A stretch of DNA of 15,550 bases, from the NCBI GenBank assembly GCA_017504735.1, contig JAFVQP010000108.1:1-15550 (forward strand), read 5' to 3'. A model generated the notes under the pieces. The model saw only the letters and a program-made list of their open reading frames with translations. It did no database searches and had not been told where the DNA came from. This DNA comes from Clostridia bacterium. Its GTDB lineage: Bacteria; Bacillota_A; Clostridia; Christensenellales; Borkfalkiaceae. The position numbers and the translations under genes were made by a program. Below are positions 1-5,859 of this stretch, piece after piece. The number at the start of each line of letters is the position of its first letter. The stretch's first letter is position 1.

Positions 1-720
1 CGTTGAATTGCTTAATATTTCGGGGAAAAGTGCATATCCCTGTATTGTATAATTGTTTTTCTCAATGGGTGATAATGCCGTCCATAATTTAACCGTCGCA
101 GGGACAACTGTTTCCTCGATATTTTCCTCGTTTGCCCACCAAAGGCTTTCCCCTGCCTTCAGTTGGCTTTTATAATATTTTGCAACGGGGGAAACGGGAT
201 TTTCCATAGAACGCAATTCGTCATAAGAAATTCCCATTTTATCGAAAATTGTTTCGCCTTGCGCCAATTCCATATTGATTTGATAACGTGGGTAATGCGT
301 AACGGAAATTCCTGCTAAACATTCTTCGTAAGGACGGCTTTTAAACTCAACGGGACTACCAAGTTTACCGAATGTTAAAAATATGCGTTCAACGTTTTTA
401 TCTCTTGTCGATTCCAAAATACTACTGCCGATAGAGTGCCAATAATTTTTATTGGTGCTTTTTACTTCCACTCCAAAAAATTTATTAGCAACAATATCAG
501 GGAAAGATGCGCCCGAAACCAACTGTATTGTATTTTCAAATACAGTATTTTTCGTCGCTTCCCGTACCGCATCGCATACATCAATTTCTAATTGTGTACC
601 ATTGCGATTGGCGTAATATTTTTCTTTTGTACTCGCATCGCTATTTAATATAAAATCCGTTTTTTGCATTATGGATTTAAACTCTTCAAGCGTGGGTTTA
701 TTATTTTCGGATATTATCAT
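1..720 (-). CDS. Type II restriction endonuclease, PD-(D/E)xK fold (partial, C-terminus off the left edge)
   Basis: The reading frame is open for all 240 codons from the ATG at 720 down to base 1, with no stop, so the C-terminus lies outside the window. Residues 74-75 (Pro-Asp) and 85-87 (Glu-Val-Lys) form a PD-x9-EVK pattern, the metal-binding core of PD-(D/E)xK nucleases, preceded by small residues and followed by a Ser/Thr/Asn-rich turn. The gene begins 2 nt after the stop of the C5-methyltransferase, on the same strand, so the two are very probably a translationally coupled modification-restriction pair. The nuclease is expected to cut DNA at the site its partner methylates. I cannot read the recognition sequence. 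The module is visibly richer in A+T than the housekeeping genes to the right. The nuclease assignment rests on the motif plus the context, not on a recognised family. Confidence 0.82.
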   Translation of the reverse strand, partial: MIISENNKPTLEEFKSIMQKTDFILNSDASTKEKYYANRNGTQLEIDVCDAVREATKNTVFENTIQLVSGASFPDIVANKFFGVEVKSTNKNYWHSIGSSILESTRDKNVERIFLTFGKLGSPVEFKSRPYEECLAGISVTHYPRYQINMELAQGETIFDKMGISYDELRSMENPVSPVAKYYKSQLKAGESLWWANEENIEETVVPATVKLWTALSPIEKNNYTIQGYALFPEILSNST

Positions 721-722
721 AT

Positions 723-1967
723 TTAATCATTTGTAAGAAAGAATTTATCCCATTTTTCCGCAAGGTGTTTTGCGATATTATAAGCCAATACGCAGGGTAC
801 GGCGTTACCGATAATTTTATAGGCATCACTTGACGATACACCAACATTTTCATTAGTTCGCTTTAAAATAAATTGATAATCGTCGGGAAAAGTTTGTATT
901 CTTGCACACTCACGAACGGTCAAACGGCGTTCTTGCAAGCCTTGTTCTAATTCATCAAAAATTATACCGCCGTGTTCTGCGGATAAGCGCCTAAATTCGA
1001 TATTCCCGTGATGTTCAGAACGTATAGTCGGGGCAATGGAATCTATCTTAATTTCCGCTTGTCCTTGACAATGTTTCCCCATAAATTTCGCTTTGGAATA
1101 AATTTTCTGCGAGGCATCCGTAGAAATGGGCGGCTCGTCTAACTCTACAAAGGCTTTTCGACAGCTTACGGGTGGCATAAGCGTATCGCCTTTTATTGTA
1201 TAAGCGTGTGTTTTCGGAGGATAAGGATTGTATTCACTCGGTATAACTTTCTTTTTCAAGGCTTTTATTGCATCTTGGGTTAAAGCCGATTTCTTAAAGC
1301 CGAAAAAGATAACTCTTTCTCTTGATTGCGGTACCCCATAATCTGCGGCGTGTAAAACTTGTGCAGGAACGACAATATACCCGTTTCCACCAGCCTTTGA
1401 AAAATCACGCTCGATAATTTCTTTTACATCTTCAAGATTTGTTAAACCTTTTACGTTTTCTGCAATAAATAGTTTCGGCTCGGTTAAAGTGATAACTTCG
1501 CGCATCCACATATATAATTGTCCGCGACTTTCAATAGAAGGTTCGCCTACTTCAAGAATTTTCCCGTCGTGGCTTTTTTGAGAATTAAACCCCAAACGCT
1601 TCCCTGCGATAGAGAAATCTTGGCAAGGGAAACCGCCAGTAAGAATATCAATATTTTGCGGAAATACATTTTCGCCTTTTTTAGCTTTTTTGACTAAATC
1701 AACAATACTTTCAATATGGTAAATGGAATTTGCATCTTGTTTTGTCTTCCCAAAATAAGAAACCCAAGCTGCCTTTGCATCGGGGCGAATATCATTTGCA
1801 AAAACCGTATCAAATCCCGTCTTTTTAACCCTAACCCATTCGCCGTGTTCCATTTCAATCCAATCGGGGTGCAATTTACTGTTTATAGAAACTTTTAAAC
1901 AGTCAAAACCACCCTCAAATCCTATATCCATACCACCACAACCCGAAAACAGGGATAACACGTTCAT
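723..1967 (-). CDS. DNA (cytosine-5-)-methyltransferase of a type II restriction-modification system
   Basis: The 414-residue protein transfers a methyl group from S-adenosylmethionine to C5 of cytosine. It carries the family's motifs in order: I at residues 4-13 (SAM loop with FSGCGG), IV at 111-120 with catalytic Cys115 in Pro-Cys-Gln, VI at 170-172 (Glu-Asn-Val), VIII at 214-218 (QSRER), IX around 347-364 (RRLTVRECARIQTFP) and X at 387-391 (GNAVP). The stretch between VIII and IX, about 225-345, is the target-recognition region and includes APTIRSEHHGNIEFRRLS. The length is normal for a type II enzyme. The start is supported by AGGAG 8 nt upstream, and motif I follows immediately. The gene is transcribed away from the XRE regulator and is followed after 2 nt by the endonuclease. 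In these systems the enzyme protects host DNA from the paired nuclease. The specificity cannot be deduced here. Confidence 0.96.
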   Translation of the reverse strand: MNVLSLFSGCGGMDIGFEGGFDCLKVSINSKLHPDWIEMEHGEWVRVKKTGFDTVFANDIRPDAKAAWVSYFGKTKQDANSIYHIESIVDLVKKAKKGENVFPQNIDILTGGFPCQDFSIAGKRLGFNSQKSHDGKILEVGEPSIESRGQLYMWMREVITLTEPKLFIAENVKGLTNLEDVKEIIERDFSKAGGNGYIVVPAQVLHAADYGVPQSRERVIFFGFKKSALTQDAIKALKKKVIPSEYNPYPPKTHAYTIKGDTLMPPVSCRKAFVELDEPPISTDASQKIYSKAKFMGKHCQGQAEIKIDSIAPTIRSEHHGNIEFRRLSAEHGGIIFDELEQGLQERRLTVRECARIQTFPDDYQFILKRTNENVGVSSSDAYKIIGNAVPCVLAYNIAKHLAEKWDKFFLTND

Positions 1968-1981
1968 CGCCGATGCTCCTT

Positions 1982-2126
1982 TTAGTCTTATAAATATAAT
2001 TATAGCACTATAAGACTAATAAAGCAAGCGTAAAAGACTAATAGAATTTACAAAAATATCGTAAAATTAGTTGTATAAGGCTAAATGAGGTGATAAAAAT
2101 GGATGTCGGCGAGCGTATAAGACTAT
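1982..2126. promoter_or_regulatory. Putative operator array of the divergent R-M regulatory region
   Basis: Two copies of an 11-bp element form a perfect inverted repeat: TTAGTCTTATA at 1982-1992 and TATAAGACTAA at 2009-2019, separated by 16 nt. Three more plus-oriented copies with one mismatch each lie at 2031-2041, 2074-2084 and 2116-2126. Starts of the plus-oriented copies are 22, 43 and 42 bp apart, close to whole numbers of helical turns. The first pair brackets the -10 box of the methyltransferase promoter. The fourth sits just upstream of the regulator's ribosome binding site, and the fifth covers regulator codons 6-10. The repeats are seen directly. Binding by the adjacent XRE protein is inference. 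Confidence 0.68.
1999..2027 (-). promoter_or_regulatory. Sigma-A-type promoter of the methyltransferase-endonuclease operon
   Basis: Read on the minus strand, TTGCTT (2027-2022) is followed by a 17-nt spacer and TATAAT (2004-1999), with TG one base before the -10 box (extended -10). The expected start is near 1992, about 25 nt before the methyltransferase ATG. One half-site of the putative operator lies between -35 and -10, and another covers the predicted start, so a protein bound there would block transcription. Confidence 0.8.
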
Positions 2127-2380
2127 TAAGAGAAAAGGCAGGTTTTTCTCAAAATGAACTTGCAGGGAGAGCGGATGTTTCTCAAACGCATTTGCGCCGC
2201 GTAGAACTTGGGCAAGCAGGTATTACTGTTGACCATTTGCAAATGGTTTGTGATGCATTAGGTATTACATTAAAAGAGTTTTTTGACGTTAATACAAGTC
2301 AAGACGATTTTGTGGGCGCAATCGCCAACCTTACACCTAAACAGAAACAACTTTTAATCGCATTTTTAAAAAGTTTATAA
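2099..2380 (+). CDS. XRE-family helix-turn-helix regulator, probable controller of the R-M system
   Basis: This 93-residue protein has an N-terminal Cro/CI-type helix-turn-helix. Residues 5-60 match the fold, with the FSQNELAGRADVSQTHLRRVE stretch (16-36) as the recognition helices. A short predicted helical tail (79-93) may assist dimerisation. A GTG at 2090 is in frame, but it lies within AGGTG (2088-2092), which is well placed as the ribosome binding site for the ATG at 2099. I therefore prefer the ATG. The gene diverges from the methyltransferase across a region full of repeated half-sites. Size, fold and position resemble the controller (C) proteins of type II R-M systems, which time nuclease expression after entry into a new host. 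Classical C genes usually precede the nuclease gene, whereas here methyltransferase and nuclease share one operon and the regulator faces away. A generic XRE repressor is the alternative. Confidence 0.85.
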   Translation: MDVGERIRLLREKAGFSQNELAGRADVSQTHLRRVELGQAGITVDHLQMVCDALGITLKEFFDVNTSQDDFVGAIANLTPKQKQLLIAFLKSL

Positions 2381-2385
2381 CGAAA

Positions 2386-2415
2386 AGCACCCCCTGTATT
2401 CAATGGGGGGGGCGC
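2386..2415 (+). terminator. GC-rich hairpin after the XRE regulator gene
   Basis: A CCCCC run at 2390-2394 can pair with the eight-G run at 2405-2412 across a 10-nt loop, directly after the regulator stop. No real T-tract follows on the plus strand, so termination would be weak. On the minus strand GC-G-CCCCC/GGGGG-T-GC gives a slightly longer stem followed by CTTTTCG. Confidence 0.35.
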
Positions 2416-2418
2416 AAC

Positions 2419-2478
2419 TTTACATTAATGAATCGTTTAATTGTCAAGCTTTAGTGTAAATATCATTTAAAAATGATA
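2419..2478. repeat. Inverted repeats at the edge of the R-M module
   Basis: Two inverted repeats lie next to each other in non-coding DNA. TTTACATTAA (2419-2428) pairs with TTAGTGTAAA (2451-2460) with one mismatch. Immediately after, TATCATTT (2461-2468), AA, AAATGATA (2471-2478) form a perfect 18-bp palindrome. No T-tract makes them terminators. They could be a protein-binding site or a remnant of an element boundary. Only the symmetry is certain. Confidence 0.5.
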
Positions 2479-2519
2479 GAACGAACAATAAAAGAAATGT
2501 TTTTTCCATCCAACTCACC

Positions 2520-2550
2520 AAAAAAGCACAGGAACTTCTCCTGTGCTTTT
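2520..2550 (-). terminator. Rho-independent terminator of the lipoprotein hydrolase gene
   Basis: GCACAGGA (2526-2533), a 5-nt loop and TCCTGTGC (2539-2546) form a perfect 8-bp stem. It is flanked by six A on the left and four T on the right. On the minus strand it lies 20 nt beyond the hydrolase stop and ends in six U. The flanking bases also make it usable on the plus strand. Confidence 0.88.
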
Positions 2551-2570
2551 AATTTCATTTCTACCACCTA

Positions 2571-3884
2571 TTATACAAACTCTAAATCCGATTCCACAAT
2601 CACAACGTTCGTGGACTGCGACAAATATTTTTCCGCCTGCAACTCAAACACGTACGCTGTTACGTCCTCAGGAAGCTTATACGAATAAACTCCGTCAACC
2701 GCCTCTACCTCTACGGTTTGCCATTCCCACTTGTGGCTATCCTCATCCTTCGACGTCGTATAAACAAAATACACCGCATTGAAAACTTTGTTTTCATACT
2801 GGAAGGTCGCAACGCCATCTTTCACAACAATATCTTCCACCAAGGTCATCGTCGGCTGGTTATACAAAACGTGTTGGAAGAATTCGTACGTTTCCCCCGC
2901 TTTCGGCCAATTTGCATGCGGCAAATTTCTTCTTTGCGAGTAAAAAACCTTCCCCTTCACCAACGCCGCGGATTGTGTGCGGTTGTAGGTGGAGAAATAT
3001 TCATCATCCAACCCCGAAACAAACAACATAGGCTTTGTCGCATAAGGCAAATACGAGGAAGGATCGTACAATTCAATCCACTTATCCTTGTTTTCACCGC
3101 CAAACGTACCCGATTTCGTCCAAGTCGTATCACGATACAAATAACCGCAACCATTTAAAGGTGCAAACGCCGCAAAGCGCTTATCTACCCCCGAAACCAG
3201 GCAGGTAACGTATCCGCCCCAAGAATTCCCCGTCACAACAATGCGGTCTTCATCCACATTATTCATGGAACGTAAAATATTATTACACATCACTGCATTA
3301 TACACCGCATGGTACGCCCACGCATCATAGGGATTTTCCACACCGTCTAAATTCGACCCAACGTAAGTTTCTTTGGGGCCCGATTCGGGGTTGTCCACCT
3401 TGTTAAGATTTTTATCAAGCTGATGTCCGAACACGTCAAAAGCCAAGGCAACGTACCCCTTGCCCATCCAATATTCCATCCATTCTTGACTGACAGTACC
3501 ACCGCCGCCGTGAATCAACAAAACCGCAGGATAGCCATCTTTAGGTTTTTCCGTTATAGGAGTGCCCACCGCCGCAAACACCCACGTGCTGTCCAAATCC
3601 CCGTAAGGTGCCGACTTAAATTTGAAGGTCTGAATATTTGCCCCCAAGTAAACGTCCGTTTCCTTTCTTTCCACCTTCACGTCAAACATGGTTTTCGTAT
3701 CCCACAAAAGGTCGCTTTTTACAACGTCTTCCATTTGATAGAGGGGAGCATCCTTCTTTTCTTCCACCTCTACCGAGTTGCTTTGCGACGAAGAGGCGGT
3801 GCTATCCCCAAAAAACGAAGGGATACTACAACCCGAACCCAATAAAAGTATAAATGATAAAACCGCGGCAAGATATTTTTTCAT
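2571..3884 (-). CDS. Secreted lipoprotein alpha/beta-hydrolase (acyl esterase or peptidase-like)
   Basis: The 437-residue protein starts with a lipoprotein signal peptide: two Lys, a hydrophobic core (5-15) and lipobox LGSGC with Cys19 as the likely lipidation site. A Ser/Asn-rich linker (26-40) follows. It should therefore be anchored outside the membrane. The catalytic domain (about 85-340) has the oxyanion segment LLIHGGGG (122-129), nucleophile elbow GNSWGG (Ser221), an acidic residue in GLDDEY (Asp293 or Asp294) and His323 in LPHANW, in the order expected for the alpha/beta-hydrolase fold. It most resembles the prolyl oligopeptidase/acetyl-xylan esterase branch. A separate beta-rich segment follows (345-437). 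The start has AGGA 7 nt upstream. The gene stands alone between a consensus promoter and a strong terminator. The substrate is unknown, and a polysaccharide esterase is as plausible as a peptidase. Confidence 0.85.
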   Translation of the reverse strand: MKKYLAAVLSFILLLGSGCSIPSFFGDSTASSSQSNSVEVEEKKDAPLYQMEDVVKSDLLWDTKTMFDVKVERKETDVYLGANIQTFKFKSAPYGDLDSTWVFAAVGTPITEKPKDGYPAVLLIHGGGGTVSQEWMEYWMGKGYVALAFDVFGHQLDKNLNKVDNPESGPKETYVGSNLDGVENPYDAWAYHAVYNAVMCNNILRSMNNVDEDRIVVTGNSWGGYVTCLVSGVDKRFAAFAPLNGCGYLYRDTTWTKSGTFGGENKDKWIELYDPSSYLPYATKPMLFVSGLDDEYFSTYNRTQSAALVKGKVFYSQRRNLPHANWPKAGETYEFFQHVLYNQPTMTLVEDIVVKDGVATFQYENKVFNAVYFVYTTSKDEDSHKWEWQTVEVEAVDGVYSYKLPEDVTAYVFELQAEKYLSQSTNVVIVESDLEFV

Positions 3885-3926
3885 CGTGAAATCCTATTAA
3901 ATATCCTTTTTAAATATGATGCCGCC

Positions 3927-3955
3927 ATTATACCATACAACTTTTATGCTGTCAA
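3927..3955 (-). promoter_or_regulatory. Consensus sigma-A promoter of the lipoprotein hydrolase
   Basis: On the minus strand TTGACA (3955-3950), a 17-nt spacer and TATAAT (3932-3927) match the vegetative consensus at every position. The gene start is 42 nt below the -10 box. This predicts strong vegetative expression unless a repressor acts. Confidence 0.9.
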
Positions 3956-3989
3956 GTCCATTTTTCTAAGCTTGACACCAACCCTACGC

Positions 3990-4017
3990 AAAAAAGAGAG
4001 CCTTCGCCCTCTTTTTT
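3990..4017 (-). terminator. Terminator downstream of the spoIVA-linked small gene
   Basis: A-rich GAGaGC, loop CTTC and GCcCTC form a hairpin with one internal mismatch. Both sides are flanked by six-base A and T runs, so it can work in either direction. On the minus strand it lies about 35 nt after the small gene's stop and ends in TTTTTT. It also isolates that transcript from the hydrolase promoter. Confidence 0.75.
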
Positions 4018-4051
4018 CCGCTTATAAATCTATGCGAGTGTATAATCCCCC

Positions 4052-4207
4052 TTAAGATACGGGCGCCTTTTTTGATTGCATTGTCGCATTGCACTTTTGC
4101 GTTTCCTCGCGTTCAGACAATTCACGAAGGCGATTGACGTAAGCTGCGTACTCCGCTTCCGTAATTTTCGGTACTTTACCACGGCTATTTTTATCCGTTT
4201 TACTCAT
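4052..4207 (-). CDS. Small charged protein of 51 residues, next to spoIVA
   Basis: I do not recognise this protein. The frame runs from ATG at 4207 to TAA at 4052 (51 residues). GGAGGA 6 nt upstream is a near-perfect ribosome binding site, and a terminator follows the stop, so it looks like a real gene despite its size. The sequence is highly charged. It has a basic N-terminus (MSKTDKNSRGKVPK), a likely amphipathic helix at about 16-36 rich in Glu, Arg and Leu, and one Cys39 in a Lys/Gln-rich tail. There is no signal peptide or membrane segment. It lies 81 nt after spoIVA on the same strand. A sporulation-sigma-like promoter is visible upstream. Tiny proteins that work with SpoIVA are known (SpoVM, CmpA), but no similarity to either is evident. 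A role in spore formation is inference from position and promoter only. Confidence 0.68.
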   Translation of the reverse strand: MSKTDKNSRGKVPKITEAEYAAYVNRLRELSEREETQKCNATMQSKKAPVS

Positions 4208-4233
4208 AAAACTTCCTCCATTCGGATTTTTTA

Positions 4234-4264
4234 AGAGTATGCCCTTTTTTCTTTTTTTCTATTC
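4234..4264 (-). promoter_or_regulatory. Possible sporulation-sigma (SigE/SigG-like) promoter of the small gene
   Basis: On the minus strand GAATA (4264-4260), 18 nt, then CATACTCT (4241-4234). CATACTCT matches the SigE -10 pattern CATACAMT at 7 of 8 positions and the SigG pattern CATACTA at 6 of 7. The -35 GAATA suits the SigF/SigG group. The start would be about 20 nt before the small gene's ATG. The consensus patterns are from Bacillus subtilis and the A-rich spacer may inflate the match. Confidence 0.35.
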
Positions 4265-4288
4265 TTAAAGGGGAAAATCCCACCGCGC

Positions 4289-5752
4289 TTAAAACACGAT
4301 ACAAATCACGTTCCCCTTGCCGTCGTTGACAATTTTCGAAACCGTCCTGCGCATCTTTTTACGCAATTCCACGGGCATTGCGTTGGTTTTACCCGATAGT
4401 TCATCCCCCATCAACGACCGCAACGATTTCCCAAAAATATTCGTTTCCCAAACTTCCTCGCCTGCATCATAATTTTTCAAGGTTTCCGCCACAAATTCCT
4501 CACCCTGCTGTTTCGTGCCGATGATGGGATTTACCGAACCCATCACGTTCACCTTCACAATGTGATAACTAGGCGCTTTCGCCCTAAATTGCACACCATA
4601 TCCTACCCCCTTTTTCACAAGCTGAGGTTTTTCCAGGTTGTAATCCGTTTCATCGGGATACACAATGCCGTAACCGCTCTCCTCTGCCTCTTTGAAAGCG
4701 TCCTTCACCTTGTCATATCCTCGTTTAATGCGTGACAATCCCTGCACGTAGCGCATAAGTGCCAAATCATCTTCAATAACGTCCTCGCACGCATCACTGA
4801 GCGTTTCGTAGAACAAACCGCGTTTCGCGTCTATGGTAATTTCCACGTTTCCCTTCCCTAAGTCCATACGGATTTCATCGGGATTGATAAAACCGCTGTC
4901 CTCGTCAAAGAGTTGTTCCATCGCAAGACAATCGCGCATCGTGATCGCGTGCGCCGCCTTTTTCACCGTGGAAAGCAATTTTTCCACCGTTTCATTGTCC
5001 TCAGGCAAGGCTTGCAACCACTTTGGCATTTTCACGTCAATGCGCATCACGGGGAATTCAAAAAGCGCCTTTTGTAAGACCTCACAAAGCTCCGCTTCCC
5101 CCATCATTTCGACGTTCAACGCAACCACGGGTGCCTCGTATTTACTTTCAAGCTGATTTTTCAACTCTGCCTGCCCCTCAGGATTTTTACAGTTTAATAC
5201 AATCACGAACGGCTTTTTAATCGACTTCAATTCCTGTACAGCCCGTGCTTCCGCACCCTCGTAATTTTCACGCGGAAGCCCCGTCACGCTACCGTCCGTC
5301 GTCACCAATACCCCGACGGTAGAATGTTCCCGTATTACCTTTTCCGTGCCAAATGCCGCCGCCTGCTCAAAGGGCATCGGCGCATCTTGCCAAGGCGTCT
5401 TCACCAACCGAGGCGCGCCGTCTTCCTCAAAACCGCTGGCGCCATCCACCGCAAACCCAACGCAATCCACCAAGCGCACCCGTGCTTCCGCCCCTTTCGC
5501 AACCGAGATTTTTGCCGCTTTCGCAGGCACAAACTTCGGTTCCGTTGTCATCACGGTTTTGCCTGCCGCCGCTTGGGGTAATTCGTCCACCATCACAGAC
5601 TTTTCCGCACCGTCCGCCTGCGGCAGCACAAGCACCTCCATAAACCGTTTAATAAAGGTAGATTTCCCCGTCCGCACAGGCCCAACCACCCCGATGTAAA
5701 TATCACCGCCCGTGCGGTTTGCAATATCCCGATACACACTGTAATTTTCCAT
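4289..5752 (-). CDS. spoIVA: Stage IV sporulation protein A (spore coat morphogenetic ATPase)
   Basis: SpoIVA is the cytoskeletal ATPase that polymerises on the outer forespore membrane in the mother cell and forms the base layer on which the spore coat assembles. The N-terminus (ENYSVYRDIANRTGGDIYIG) and the P-loop GPVRTGKST at residues 24-32 are diagnostic. The region after it keeps the family's GTPase-derived fold (a VDCVGF switch-like segment and TTDGSVTG), followed by the middle and C-terminal domains that drive polymerisation. The frame can be extended upstream to 5782. The ATG at 5752 is preferred because GGGAGG lies 6 nt before it and the Bacillus protein starts at the equivalent place. 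That gives 487 residues, close to the 492 of B. subtilis. The C-terminus ends in a short hydrophobic tail (NVICIVF), the region that binds SpoVM and membrane in Bacillus. SigE control is expected, and a weak candidate promoter is listed separately. Confidence 0.97.
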   Translation of the reverse strand: MENYSVYRDIANRTGGDIYIGVVGPVRTGKSTFIKRFMEVLVLPQADGAEKSVMVDELPQAAAGKTVMTTEPKFVPAKAAKISVAKGAEARVRLVDCVGFAVDGASGFEEDGAPRLVKTPWQDAPMPFEQAAAFGTEKVIREHSTVGVLVTTDGSVTGLPRENYEGAEARAVQELKSIKKPFVIVLNCKNPEGQAELKNQLESKYEAPVVALNVEMMGEAELCEVLQKALFEFPVMRIDVKMPKWLQALPEDNETVEKLLSTVKKAAHAITMRDCLAMEQLFDEDSGFINPDEIRMDLGKGNVEITIDAKRGLFYETLSDACEDVIEDDLALMRYVQGLSRIKRGYDKVKDAFKEAEESGYGIVYPDETDYNLEKPQLVKKGVGYGVQFRAKAPSYHIVKVNVMGSVNPIIGTKQQGEEFVAETLKNYDAGEEVWETNIFGKSLRSLMGDELSGKTNAMPVELRKKMRRTVSKIVNDGKGNVICIVF

Positions 5753-5793
5753 CAACGACCTCCCATCGTGATTTCGCGGCATTTTTACGCAAG

Positions 5794-5844
5794 AAAAAAC
5801 CCCGCCGATAATCTTTTACGATTTACCTTATGCGGAGTTTTTTT
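5794..5844 (-). terminator. Terminator between the helical-repeat gene and spoIVA
   Basis: GCGG-A-GTTTTTT (5832-5843) pairs with AAAAAAC-C-CCGC (5794-5805) with one mismatch and a 26-nt loop. On the minus strand it lies just beyond the helical-repeat gene's stop and ends in a T-run, so it would end the upstream operon and separate it from spoIVA. The long loop makes it less efficient than a compact hairpin. Confidence 0.65.
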
Positions 5845-5853
5845 CAATTATAC
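5825..5853 (-). promoter_or_regulatory. Candidate SigE-like promoter of spoIVA
   Basis: On the minus strand GTATAAT (5853-5847), 14 nt, then CATAAGGT (5832-5825). Spacing equals that of the Bacillus SigE consensus (KMATATT-N14-CATACAMT), with about 5 of 7 and 5 of 8 matching bases. Predicted start near 5818, some 65 nt before the spoIVA ATG. The match is weak. Support comes mostly from position and from SigE control of spoIVA in Bacillus. Confidence 0.3.
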
Positions 5854-5859
5854 CATTTT

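Noticed and set aside
1716..1898. Plus-strand frame inside the methyltransferase gene
   Set aside because: It is antisense to the motif I-IV region of the methyltransferase and has no ribosome binding site.
2047..2079. TTTACA and TATAAG as a promoter of the XRE regulator
   Set aside because: The spacing is about 21 nt and the start would fall on the ribosome binding site. A promoter must exist in this region but I cannot place it with confidence.
4270..4281. GGGG-AAAAT-CCC hairpin after spoIVA as a terminator
   Set aside because: The stem is only three pairs and the following T-run on the minus strand is short, so transcription probably continues into the small gene at least in part.
5324..5699. 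Several overlapping plus-strand frames inside spoIVA
   Set aside because: They are antisense shadows of a well-recognised gene, rich in Pro/Arg/Ser with no ribosome binding sites.
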